Below, in pieces: positions 8,741 through 15,829 of a stretch of DNA of 59,771 nucleotides. The notes under the pieces were generated by a model. The model did no database searches. It was not told where the DNA came from and saw nothing but the letters and a program-made list of their open reading frames with translations. Each line of letters begins with the position of its first letter. Position 1 is the first letter of the stretch. Made by a program: the position numbers and the translations under genes. The stretch is from contig CAZBBA010000019.1 in the NCBI GenBank assembly GCA_964490015.1, positions 1 to 59,771 on the forward strand, written 5' to 3'. This stretch comes from Perlabentimonas sp964490015. GTDB taxonomy: Bacteria; Bacteroidota; Bacteroidia; Bacteroidales; Tenuifilaceae.

Positions 8741-10531
8741 ATGAAGAAAAAATATACTATATTACTAGTATTATCCATAGCGCTACTCTCCCTCACCACC
8801 TGCCTACCCGAACGGGATAACCCGTGGGATAAATTTGCTGCTATTAACCCCGATGCTTGGGCTCCAAATAATTTAACAATAACAGTAAACAACCTTAACT
8901 CATTATCTCTTAGTTGGAAAAGCAGCCCTTCAAACTTTGAAGGTTTCAAAATTGGCCGCAAATTGGATTCTGAACAATGGATGGCAGACATAGCAACAAT
9001 TGCCCCCACAATTAATATATACTCTGATACGCAAGTTGATTTAACGGCAAACAGTTATACTTATAAGGTATATGCTTATGCTGGTGAAAACAGCTCCTCC
9101 TCAATAGAAAAACACATACAGCCTACGCTGGTTAGCACAAGCGAGATAAATAACATTACACTTTATATTGCTAAGGGTGGAGGAAACGTTAGCACCGATG
9201 AATTATTGCCCATAACTGCCCGTGGCGTGGTTTGGAGCACAAGCCAAAATCCTACTATCCCTACCAAGGAAGCCAAGGGTAACGAAACACAGAATGATAC
9301 CCTAACAGCTAAATCAGACACCCTATGGAATAATGGCAACAAGAATTTTCAGAATATTGAATTAACTGCCCCAGACAACGCTAGCAAGGCAAGTACTAAA
9401 CCAATAATTACCTTAACCCAAAATGGTGGTTATACTACCGATGGTTCTGGCACAGGTACTTGGGTAAGCAATATAGAAGGGCTCAAACCAGCAACTACTT
9501 ATTTCGTTAGAGCCTACGCAACAAGCGGTGCAGGCACTGCTTATGGCAATGAACAAACCTTTACTACAGAAGTTCCTACCTTACCAACTCTAACCACAAA
9601 TAGCATTTCCAGCATAACTGTCACAACCGCCACATGTGGTAGTAATATAACCTCCGACGGTGGAGCAATTATTACCGCCCGGGGTGCAATTTGGAGTACC
9701 GCCCAGAACCCAACCACAACAAGCAATCAGGGTATTACCACCAACGGCACGGGCACTGGTACATTTACTAGCAAACTAACCAACCTCCAGCCCGGAACGG
9801 TTTACTACGTGCGCTCCTACGCCACCAACAGCGTGGGGACAAGCTACGGCAGCCAGGTTAGTTTTACTACTTGGCAAGGATCAGTGACAGATATAGAAGG
9901 AAATGTTTACAGAACAACTATCATAGGAAATCAAGAATGGATGGCAGAGAACCTACGCACGACCAAGTACAACAATAGCTCAAGCATACCCAACGTAACC
10001 GGAAATAGCGAATGGCAAATTCTAAGCACCCCAGCCTACTGCTGGTACAATAACGACCAATCCACCTATGGAAACCTCTACGGTGCGCTATACAACTGGT
10101 ACGCCGTAAACACGGGCAATCTCTGCCCCACGGGCTGGAGAATTCCCACAGATTATGAATGGAAGAACTTAGAAGGAACGGTTGACTCCCAGTATGATGT
10201 TGGTGACCCTGTTTGGGACAACGATGGGTGGAGAGGATATGATGCTAGTACAAGATTAAAAGCTACCAATGGGTGGAGTAACAATGGCAACGGAACCGAT
10301 GACTACGATTTCTCTGCCCTTCCGGGTGGCTACCGGCTCTACCATGGTGGCTTTTACAATGTGGGCTACTTCAGTTTCTGGTGGAATAGTACCGGGATCG
10401 GTGCTACGAACGCTTGGGCGCGGGCCTTGAGTGGCGAGATCAGTAGCGTGCTTCGCTTCAACTATATAATTAGCGATGGTTATTCCGTCCGCTGTCTCCG
10501 TGATAACAAGATAAATAATACCGAGAAATGA
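8741..10531 (+). CDS. FISUMP-domain lipoprotein 3
   Basis: This 596-residue lipoprotein is read from ATG 8741, which gives a normal signal peptide (MKKKYTILLVL) and lipobox LSLTTC (Cys21) with PERDNPWD. A TTG at 8729 would only prepend four residues. It has three fibronectin-III-like modules (about 40-120, 125-280 with a low-complexity insert, and 285-380) and then the FISUMP domain (about 385-590). The modules repeat VVWSTSQNPT, TYFVRAYAT and YGxQxSFTT phrases also found in copy 1, so modules have been shuffled between paralogues. Its stop overlaps the ATG of a fourth, broken copy (ATGA at 10528-10531). It is a probable surface adhesin or ligand-binding protein; the ligand is unknown. Confidence 0.85.
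   Translation: MKKKYTILLVLSIALLSLTTCLPERDNPWDKFAAINPDAWAPNNLTITVNNLNSLSLSWKSSPSNFEGFKIGRKLDSEQWMADIATIAPTINIYSDTQVDLTANSYTYKVYAYAGENSSSSIEKHIQPTLVSTSEINNITLYIAKGGGNVSTDELLPITARGVVWSTSQNPTIPTKEAKGNETQNDTLTAKSDTLWNNGNKNFQNIELTAPDNASKASTKPIITLTQNGGYTTDGSGTGTWVSNIEGLKPATTYFVRAYATSGAGTAYGNEQTFTTEVPTLPTLTTNSISSITVTTATCGSNITSDGGAIITARGAIWSTAQNPTTTSNQGITTNGTGTGTFTSKLTNLQPGTVYYVRSYATNSVGTSYGSQVSFTTWQGSVTDIEGNVYRTTIIGNQEWMAENLRTTKYNNSSSIPNVTGNSEWQILSTPAYCWYNNDQSTYGNLYGALYNWYAVNTGNLCPTGWRIPTDYEWKNLEGTVDSQYDVGDPVWDNDGWRGYDASTRLKATNGWSNNGNGTDDYDFSALPGGYRLYHGGFYNVGYFSFWWNSTGIGATNAWARALSGEISSVLRFNYIISDGYSVRCLRDNKINNTEK
10324..10495 (+). other. Candidate diversified region of FISUMP lipoprotein 3
   Basis: The segment from the second G of LPGG to the last Cys codon aligns codon by codon with copy 2. 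The differences cluster at NNC/NNT codons (AAC/AGT, TAC/ATC, TAT/AGC, AGC/CTT, GAT/GGT), while TGG TGG, ACC, GCT TGG, GTG, CGC and TCC are fixed. It differs from copy 2 at most exposed-loop positions. Confidence 0.5.
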
Positions 10532-10660
10532 AAGAAAACATTTTATATTTTTATTTCCCATTGCAACACTCACCCTCGCCATCTACCTCCCCGAGAGGGA
10601 TAACCTATGGGATTATAAAACGACAATTGACCCCAGTGGGTGGGTATCAAGCAGCACACC
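10528..10660 (+). pseudogene. 5' remnant of a fourth FISUMP lipoprotein
   Basis: The ATG at 10528 overlaps the stop of copy 3, as expected for a coupled fourth gene. In a shifted frame the text reads LPERDNLWDYKTTIDPSGW, clearly the post-lipobox block of the paralogues (PERDNPWDDKATIDPSTW in copy 1). The frame is broken within the signal peptide. The lipobox Cys codon (TGC in the paralogues) is TAC, giving Tyr. The homology stops near 10660, and a HEPN-type gene begins at 10695. Confidence 0.8.
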
Positions 10661-10694
10661 AACTTTCAACGAGCAATGGATAGATTTTGGACAA

Positions 10695-11171
10695 ATGAAT
10701 ATACAAATGTTAGCTATCATACAAAGACAACTTAATAAAAGAAATAATAATATGTACGAAGACTATAGCCGACAAGCATTGCCTTCAAGAAAATATCGAG
10801 AATTATTAGGCTCTGCTATTTGTGTTTTCAATTCAAACAACCAGTTTGTTATTGAAAATATTCTACGTTTAGACAATTCAAATTACAATTGGTATGACCT
10901 TATTGATAAAACTTCAGGACGATTATCAAAACCAATTGCGGAAACGATTACGAAAAATTCATACGAGGAAATTTCATCATTGTTTTCAGAGTTAGTTTCA
11001 AAAAGAAACAGAATTATACACAGCTTTCAAATTACCTATAAAAACGAGCAAATATTGAGAACAAAAGATAAGAATCATCAACAATACAATATTACAGAAG
11101 ATTATTTATTAGATTTTATTCGCGAAAATGAAAATTTATCTAATATGTTACACAAATTTAGAGGACATTAA
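10695..11171 (+). CDS. Small HEPN-type protein (candidate RNase)
   Basis: The 158-residue, largely helical protein has a core YRELLGSAICVFNSNNQFVIEN and a later SKRNRIIHSFQIT. RNRIIH fits the HEPN signature R-N-x3-H, with the usual polar residue after the Arg. HEPN proteins are commonly metal-independent RNases in toxin-antitoxin and phage-defence systems. The family may carry misleading names in databases. Alternative starts are at 10707 and 10752 (MYEDYSRQ). No nucleotidyltransferase partner (MNT) or other obvious antitoxin flanks it, so it appears solitary. It sits exactly where the fourth FISUMP paralogue breaks off, suggesting arrival by insertion or recombination. RNase activity is inferred from the motif only. 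Confidence 0.55.
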   Translation: MNIQMLAIIQRQLNKRNNNMYEDYSRQALPSRKYRELLGSAICVFNSNNQFVIENILRLDNSNYNWYDLIDKTSGRLSKPIAETITKNSYEEISSLFSELVSKRNRIIHSFQITYKNEQILRTKDKNHQQYNITEDYLLDFIRENENLSNMLHKFRGH

Positions 11172-11253
11172 AATTAAAATGAATATTATTAAAGAAGAAC
11201 GAACGGCTAATTAGGGGCGTACCCAACTTAAGATGATTCCACGTTTGCGCATA

Positions 11254-11341
11254 TTTAGCTTCGCTGTGCTCAACCCTTGTCCTCTGTTGTAATCTGTGCT
11301 ATCCAATTACAACAAATTTAACCTCGCTAGCCCCGTTCGGC
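11254..11341. repeat. Diverged interspersed repeat, copy 2
   Basis: This is the partner of 71-151: TTAGCTTCG, then TTGTAATCTGTGCTATCCAATT, and a GGCGG end. It is followed at 11341-11357 by a small GC-rich hairpin (CGGCGGTTGCACCGCCG). Confidence 0.45.
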
Positions 11342-11429
11342 GGCGGTTGCACCGCCGTCGTAATACTTCTTACAGGCTCCCGCTATTAGCGGGACAAGTT
11401 GTGCCTGCATTCAGCAATTCCCAGTTGGC

Positions 11430-11494
11430 GCATATATTAAAGGTCAACCATTATTTGTGTCCCATTAATTCAAAATTATTTGTGCCCATTTGTG
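11430..11494. repeat. Intergenic repeat, copy 1 of 3
   Basis: It contains GCATATATTAAAGGTCAACC, ATTATTTGTGTCCCATTAA and ATTATTTGTGCCCATTTGTGG. The same phrases recur at 11628-11674 and 12039-12104 with substitutions. The region 11172-12402 has no convincing gene; its open frames have no recognisable content. Confidence 0.6.
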
Positions 11495-11627
11495 GATCAG
11501 ATTTCCCGACAAGTAAATCCCCCTGCTGCCGAACGATTGGCTACGCCGAACTCACCAAATAACGGCTCGGTTTTATCGTGTGGCCAAGAAACAGGCATCA
11601 TTTCATTCCAATTATCGAAATAGTCAA

Positions 11628-11674
11628 AATATTATTTGTGTCCATTTTTTTAAACTATCCGTGTCCAGTTACTA
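11628..11674. repeat. Intergenic repeat, copy 2 of 3 (partial)
   Basis: This partial copy has AATATTATTTGTGTCCATTT followed by AAACTATCCGTGTCCAGTTAC. It lacks the CATATATTAAA start seen in the other two. Confidence 0.55.
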
Positions 11675-11704
11675 CAAAGGCCTTAGGGGTAAACCTCCCC
11701 TCCA

Positions 11705-11786
11705 GCCGGCATACAGCGTGAACCCCGTTATGCCGATATTCTATCGCTGCTCCGGCTTCGCCTCTTCGGCATACAGCGTGAACCCG
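11705..11786. repeat. Two direct copies of CGGCATACAGCGTGAACCC
   Basis: The phrase CGGCATACAGCGTGAACCC occurs near 11706 and again near 11768, separated by about 40 unique bases. It is non-coding and sits within the decayed 1.2-kb repeat region. Confidence 0.6.
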
Positions 11787-12038
11787 TAGCGCTCAAGAGC
11801 TGAGGCCCTGGCAGGGCTGGCCCTAGAGGAGTGCTACGCTGCAACCCCCATCCCACGGAATGTTGTATTTACCCGATGCATGCTGATCGCTGCAGCTGGA
11901 TAGCCACAAAGTGATTGCACTCCGCAGGCCACAGGGGCTCAGCCGTAGAGCGCAGGGTGTAACGATGTAAGCCTTGATTTTTTGTTACTTTTTTATCAAG
12001 AAAAAAGTAAGAGGATGGCTCCCAGCAATCCCTGTTGC

Positions 12039-12104
12039 TGCATATATTAAAAGTCACCCATTATTCGTGTCCATCCTTTTTTAAATTATCCGTGTCCATT
12101 TGTG
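12039..12104. repeat. Intergenic repeat, copy 3 of 3
   Basis: GCATATATTAAAAGTCACCC is followed by ATTATTCGTGTCCATC and AAATTATCCGTGTCCATTTG. It is the closest match to the copy at 11430-11494. Confidence 0.6.
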
Positions 12105-12246
12105 GCGAACTAATATACCCATGTTACGGTTGCAACCCCAGCGTTTCTGCCACCCGCCATAAAAAAAACACATATCCTTTGCACCTTAGCCCCTTAGCGC
12201 TGATATTAATCGCCATCCCAGAACCCTAAACGCCAAATCTCGCCGC

Positions 12247-12317
12247 GTCTCGGAATTTTGGCTTTATCTGACGAAATGACGAGATTAGCTTGGCAAAGAA
12301 AGCCAATCTCCCGAGAC
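12247..12317. repeat. Inverted repeat upstream of the toxin-antitoxin pair
   Basis: GTCTCGG...TTGGCTTT at 12247-12265 pairs imperfectly with AAAGCCAATCTCCCGAGAC at 12299-12317. It may be a degenerate mobile-element end pair or a hairpin. It is not obviously coupled to the TA promoter about 40 bases on. Confidence 0.4.
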
Positions 12318-12358
12318 ACTGCGCTAAACGCACAAACCCTACTCTTATCCTGAAACCC

Positions 12359-12389
12359 TTGATTTTGTAAATCAAATACCCTATTTTTG
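12359..12389 (+). promoter_or_regulatory. Promoter of the YafQ-type toxin-antitoxin operon
   Basis: TTG at 12359-12361, a 20-base spacer and TATTTTTG at 12382-12389 match the Bacteroidetes promoter pattern. The antitoxin ATG lies only 14 bases after the -7 box, so the transcript should have a very short leader. Confidence 0.6.
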
Positions 12390-12402
12390 TAAAAAAAAAG
12401 TT

Positions 12403-12606
12403 ATGGAGCAGATTATCATCGAGGTAAGCGACAAATCAATTGTACGAGTTTTAGTCGATTTGTTCTCAACCATGCGTGGGGTTAAAATCAAATCCGTTTC
12501 CGGGAAAAAAATGGGCTCCATCGACAGGTCGTTAATTGAAGTTAGCCAGGGAAAGGTGTTTGAGGCACAGAATGCAAAGGATTTAGTTGATAAATGCCTA
12601 AGATAA
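12403..12606 (+). CDS. Antitoxin of a YafQ-type TA pair
   Basis: This is a 67-residue protein whose stop codon overlaps the toxin start, the usual antitoxin-first layout of type II systems. The N-terminal half (IIIEVSDKSIVRVLVDLF) is a compact beta/alpha segment and the C-terminal half (FEAQNAKDLVDKCLR) is a short acidic and basic helix likely to wrap the toxin. I do not see a clear RelB/DinJ ribbon-helix-helix signature, so the call rests mainly on position, size and the identity of the partner. It may also autoregulate the promoter upstream. Confidence 0.65.
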   Translation: MEQIIIEVSDKSIVRVLVDLFSTMRGVKIKSVSGKKMGSIDRSLIEVSQGKVFEAQNAKDLVDKCLR

Positions 12607-12878
12607 TGTACAGCATCATTGCCACAAACCAGTTCAAGAAAGACGTAAAAAAATGCAGAAAGCGGGGCTATGACCTTAGCCTGTTGGAACAGGTTATTGA
12701 CCTACTCCAAAAAACAGGAACGCTACCCCAACAGTACAAACCCCACAAATTATCCGGCGATTACGAAAACTGCTGGGAATGCCATATCAAATCGGATTGG
12801 CTTCTAGTGTGGAAGCAGAACGACACAGAGCTAATCCTACTTTTTATCGCAACTGGGTCGCACGCTGATCTATTTTAA
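12606..12878 (+). CDS. YafQ-family mRNA interferase toxin
   Basis: This is a RelE/YafQ-fold ribosome-dependent endoribonuclease. The start chosen here is ATG 12606, which overlaps the antitoxin stop as TAATG and gives the canonical MYSII start (90 residues); ATG 12594 would add MPKI. Residues matching the E. coli YafQ active site are visible in order: the His of PHKLSG, the His of ECHIKSD, the Asp and Trp of SDWLLVW, and the C-terminal GSHADLF with its His and Phe. The toxin therefore looks intact and active. It lies in a repeat-rich accessory stretch together with broken rhuM, DUF559 and HEPN genes. Confidence 0.85.
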   Translation: MYSIIATNQFKKDVKKCRKRGYDLSLLEQVIDLLQKTGTLPQQYKPHKLSGDYENCWECHIKSDWLLVWKQNDTELILLFIATGSHADLF

Positions 12879-12980
12879 ATAGACTTTAGCTAATCCAAAT
12901 TGAGGTAGTATATAATATTCGTCCACGGAGATATTTTTCCTCCCCCCTTCAGCGGTGATGGCAATTCAGATATGACACTG

Positions 12981-13078
12981 AACCCTAAACCCTAAACACT
13001 GAACACTGAATACTGAACTGCCAAACGCTAAACGCTAAACGCTAAACGTTGAACCTAGAACGTAGAACTCTAAACCTA
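12981..13078. repeat. Heptanucleotide tandem array 1
   Basis: Fourteen consecutive 7-base units run without phase change, drifting from AACCCTA through AACACTG and AAACGCT to GAACCTA-like units. It is non-coding. It lies between the toxin gene and the DUF486 gene. Confidence 0.85.
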
Positions 13079-13143
13079 CCTGCCCTGTATCTGGGACAAA
13101 CCCTCTTTAGCAGTAAACAAGATCTGTCCTCCGCCCCTGCCCA

Positions 13144-13220
13144 ATGCTCTATGCTCTATGCTCTTTGCCCTATGCCCTTTGCCCTATGCTCTTCGCATTT
13201 TTCATTTTTCATTTTTCATT
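13144..13220. repeat. Heptanucleotide tandem array 2
   Basis: Eleven consecutive 7-base units: ATGCTCT three times, then TTGCCCT/ATGCCCT variants, then TTTCATT three times and a degenerate last unit. It ends 36 bases before the -7 box of the DUF486 gene. Confidence 0.85.
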
Positions 13221-13255
13221 TCACAGCCCCCATTACAACCTGCCAAAGATTTATA

Positions 13256-13263
13256 TACATTTG
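13256..13263 (+). promoter_or_regulatory. Candidate -7 box of the DUF486 gene
   Basis: TACATTTG fits the TAnnTTTG consensus and lies 22 bases before the ATG. No clear -33 TTTG is seen, because the upstream DNA is tandem repeat. Confidence 0.4.
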
Positions 13264-13285
13264 CGCAATTTTTTAACTATACCCC

Positions 13286-13654
13286 ATGAGCGCACTATAT
13301 ACCATTCTACTGCTGATTCTGTCGAACACATTTATGACGCTGGCCTGGTATGGCCATCTGAAGTTTAAGGAGATGAGTTGGTCGCAGGGACTTGGCCTGT
13401 TCTCGATAATCCTAATTAGCTGGGGGATTGCCTTCTTCGAGTATATCTTTCAGGTTCCTGCCAACCGGATTGGCTTTAAGGGGAATGGTGGCCCATTCTC
13501 GCTGGTAGAGCTAAAGGTGCTTCAAGAGGTAATCACCCTTATTATCTTTATGGGGTTTACGCTACTGGTATTCAAAACCGAAACCTTCCGCACCAACCAT
13601 ATAATTGGTTTTATATTCCTAGTGCTGGCGGTATACTTTATCTTTAAGAAGTAA
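13286..13654 (+). CDS. DUF486 (DMT-like) small membrane protein
   Basis: This 122-residue protein has four hydrophobic segments (about 3-22, 34-53, 78-98 and 102-120), the topology of the DUF486 family, which is related to small drug/metabolite transporters. Recognisable family residues include NTFMTLAWYGHLK, SWGIAFFEYIFQVPANRIG and LKVLQEVITL. It is a full-length family member. The substrate is unknown. It converges on the minus-strand T9SS-tail gene with a one-base gap between stop codons. Upstream lie two heptamer arrays that may affect its expression. Confidence 0.8.
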   Translation: MSALYTILLLILSNTFMTLAWYGHLKFKEMSWSQGLGLFSIILISWGIAFFEYIFQVPANRIGFKGNGGPFSLVELKVLQEVITLIIFMGFTLLVFKTETFRTNHIIGFIFLVLAVYFIFKK

Positions 13655-13655
13655 C

Positions 13656-14090
13656 CTAGTTGGTATAGCTAAACCGTCGGGAAATTTTGGAATTTTTATA
13701 CTGAAAGGTGATAAGGTAAATCCCCTTGGATAGGCGTTCCGATGGTATGCTAATTATCACCTCGTCCGTAACCTCAACCTGATCGACAACTATTCTGGTT
13801 CCAATCAAATCGGAGATAATAAAGGTAACCTTCTCACCCATCTTAGCCCCAGTAATCTTTGCCTTAAAGATATCGTTGCTCCGCAATGGGTTAGGGTAAA
13901 CATTCACATCAAAAGTAGATGTTTTGAGGCTATCGGGTAACGATGCAACAGTTCCGGTGCTAATGGCCAGCGAACCATACCCTCCGCCCTCGCCTCCTTG
14001 GTAGCCGGCTTGTGCACTGGAGGATAAAGAAAATACTGACAGCAAAAAAACCAGAATTAATATGGTAGAGTATATTTTTGTCATATTCAT
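13656..14090 (-). CDS. Small secreted protein with a T9SS sorting tail
   Basis: The 144-residue protein has a signal peptide ending near SSAQA, a Gly-rich linker (about 28-40) and a Por-secretion type A C-terminal domain. The tail shows FDVNVYPNP, the GEKVTFIISDLIGTRI strand pair, LSKGIYLITF and a final basic strand, as in proteins exported by the type IX system. There is almost no cargo between signal and tail, so it may be a minimal surface protein or a structural partner. ATG 14090 or 14084 could be the start. It is the last gene of the riboswitch-controlled minus-strand operon. Confidence 0.75.
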   Translation of the reverse strand: MNMTKIYSTILILVFLLSVFSLSSSAQAGYQGGEGGGYGSLAISTGTVASLPDSLKTSTFDVNVYPNPLRSNDIFKAKITGAKMGEKVTFIISDLIGTRIVVDQVEVTDEVIISIPSERLSKGIYLITFQYKNSKISRRFSYTN

Positions 14091-14126
14091 TATCTCCTAT
14101 ACTTGTAAACAAAGTTAACAATTTTT

Positions 14127-15644
14127 TTATCTTGCACCCCTTCCTCCCACACTATTTCTCCGGGTTGAGGGTTTTAAGTGGGAATAAAATCTATCTGATA
14201 TGGCCAGATCGCGCCACGAGCCCACCTCCGAAATGGTGCTTCCCCATCCACCACCCTTGAGTAATACGCCCGAAGCGGTGCTTGGGTTACACCAGCTGGG
14301 CTGGTTTGCATTCCCGTTCTCGTCGAGTGCGCCATCGCCGGGGTTGCCCGTAAAGGCTTCCCCTCCTCCCCCAACCATCACGGTTTGCTCCCACACGTTG
14401 CCGCTCATCTCCATTGCCCCATAGTAGGAAGCTCCTGCCTCAACCCGCGATGAGCTGCTTGTTGCTGCAAATCCAGTGCGCAGCACTCCCCGCAAGCCCC
14501 AACCCTCAGTTGCAATTAATGTTCCGTGATTCGCCAATCCGCTCCCGGAGGCTGGAACATCGCTTACTGTTTCAAAAATTGTACCATCATCAACCGGGCT
14601 GTTGGCATTGGTCACCAGGCTGGTGCCCCAGGCAAATTCGCCTGCAACCGCAGCAATCGGCCCACGACAAACTTTTTCAAATTCCATCTCAGTCATGGGG
14701 CGCAGCGCAGCCCAGTCGAGATAAGCGCTTAGATCGGCCCAGCTAAGAAAATTGGCAGCCCTGTGCAGACCATCATTCTCAGCATTAAACTCATTATCCC
14801 TGCTGGTATTTAAACCATAAACCGCAGGTTTACTAGTCGCAACACCAGGCTCCACTATCGCAATACCATTCCGGTAAAGGCTATCGGGTTGGTATGGGTT
14901 TATCATCACATGGGTTCCCCTTGTGGAGTTTGGAGCAGTGACAGTTCGGCTCTTCTGCTGATTATAGGTGAGCGTATTCAGAAAATCGGCATACTGTAGC
15001 TGCGACACCTCGTATTTCATCACAAAAAAAGGTGCAAATCCTTTTGGAAACTCAGCAGGAAGGGCTGATGCCAACTCGTGTGGGGTAAACTGCGAGTTAG
15101 GATTTTTTAACTTTAAGTTCAGAGGGCTGAGGGCATTTTCAGATGTGATCAACGCAGGATCGCCATTTTGGTTAGCAAGCGATGAAACCGAAACCCCATC
15201 GCCTAGATGAAATTCACCCTGAGGTATCTGCACCATCTCAATACCGTATATCCTGATTTCGGAGAAGTTTATTAATGATGCTTCGGTAATCAACGTTACT
15301 AGCGATGGCGAATTATGGGAAACACCCTGCTCATTGGAGTATATAAAAACTCCTTTACAATCGCTAACCGTTTGAATGGCAAGTGGTGAAATGCTGCTAT
15401 GATTTGAATTGTTCGTGCTTAAATCGATATGCACCCACAAACCCGAAGCACTTTTCCCCTTTAGGAAAACCCATACAGCATCGTAATTTCCTTGCTGCGC
15501 GGTTAAATTCCACGAGTTATCCCATCCAATCTCAAAGCTAACGGCATTGCCCTCAATAGCCCCATTCCTTATGACTAGATTATTGCTAAAGGCATAAAGT
15601 GTGCACAGGAAAATGCATGCAAACGCAAGAAAGAATCGTTTCAT
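14127..15644 (-). CDS. Exported SUMF1/formylglycine-generating-enzyme-like protein
   Basis: The 505-residue protein has a signal peptide (residues 1-20). An N-terminal beta domain (about 22-135) contains WDNSWNLTAQQGNYDAVWVFLK, a block common in Bacteroidetes surface proteins. A SUMF1-type domain (about 138-505) shows VQIPQGEFHLGDG, FFVMKYEVSQLQYADFLN, ALRPMTEMEFEKVCRG, GNVWEQTV and GGSW-like segments. The fold is that of formylglycine-generating enzymes, but many Bacteroidetes members are surface-binding proteins without sulfatase-activating activity; I see no paired active-site Cys. It lies between the DUF4465 gene and the T9SS-tail gene in a B12-riboswitch operon, so a role at the cell surface linked to cobalamin supply is inferred. 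Confidence 0.75.
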   Translation of the reverse strand: MKRFFLAFACIFLCTLYAFSNNLVIRNGAIEGNAVSFEIGWDNSWNLTAQQGNYDAVWVFLKGKSASGLWVHIDLSTNNSNHSSISPLAIQTVSDCKGVFIYSNEQGVSHNSPSLVTLITEASLINFSEIRIYGIEMVQIPQGEFHLGDGVSVSSLANQNGDPALITSENALSPLNLKLKNPNSQFTPHELASALPAEFPKGFAPFFVMKYEVSQLQYADFLNTLTYNQQKSRTVTAPNSTRGTHVMINPYQPDSLYRNGIAIVEPGVATSKPAVYGLNTSRDNEFNAENDGLHRAANFLSWADLSAYLDWAALRPMTEMEFEKVCRGPIAAVAGEFAWGTSLVTNANSPVDDGTIFETVSDVPASGSGLANHGTLIATEGWGLRGVLRTGFAATSSSSRVEAGASYYGAMEMSGNVWEQTVMVGGGGEAFTGNPGDGALDENGNANQPSWCNPSTASGVLLKGGGWGSTISEVGSWRDLAISDRFYSHLKPSTRRNSVGGRGAR

Positions 15645-15659
15645 TACTCAATGAATAAG

Positions 15660-15812
15660 AGAGGGTGTCTCAAAAGTCTAAAAATCATTTTTAAATCTCC
15701 TTGTGTGTCTTTGTGTGTCTTTGTGTGTCTTTGTGGAACATTACTTATAATATAGCACAAAGTTCCACAGAGGTTTACGGAGTTTACACAAAGAACTTTT
15801 GAGACACCCTCT
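15660..15812. mobile_element. MITE-like element with 18-bp terminal inverted repeats
   Basis: AGAGGGTGTCTCAAAAGT at 15660-15677 is repeated in perfect inverse orientation at 15795-15812. The 153-bp unit has no coding capacity and contains a 10-base tandem (three TGTGTCTTTG units). The ends resemble insertion-sequence termini. No convincing target-site duplication is visible. It lies between two genes of the riboswitch operon, where it could also form a hairpin in the transcript. Confidence 0.75.
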
Positions 15813-15829
15813 TGTAAGGAATACCTCAA

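Noticed and set aside
11296..12229. Four short open frames in the repeat-rich stretch
   Set aside because: They cover the decayed repeats (GTGTCC phrases), have odd composition and no recognisable domain, and lie in mixed orientation.
12978..13220. CRISPR array or telomere-like repeat
   Set aside because: The units are 7 bases with no spacers, so this is not CRISPR. The CCCTAAA look of the first units is a coincidence of a drifting heptamer.
13049..13368. Open frames of 74-75 codons over the second heptamer array
   Set aside because: They only read through the 7-base repeats (LCPMPFALC-type text) and have no protein-like character.
14174..14746. Several open frames overlapping the SUMF1-like gene
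   Set aside because: They are shadows of a long coding frame with clear domain content on the minus strand.
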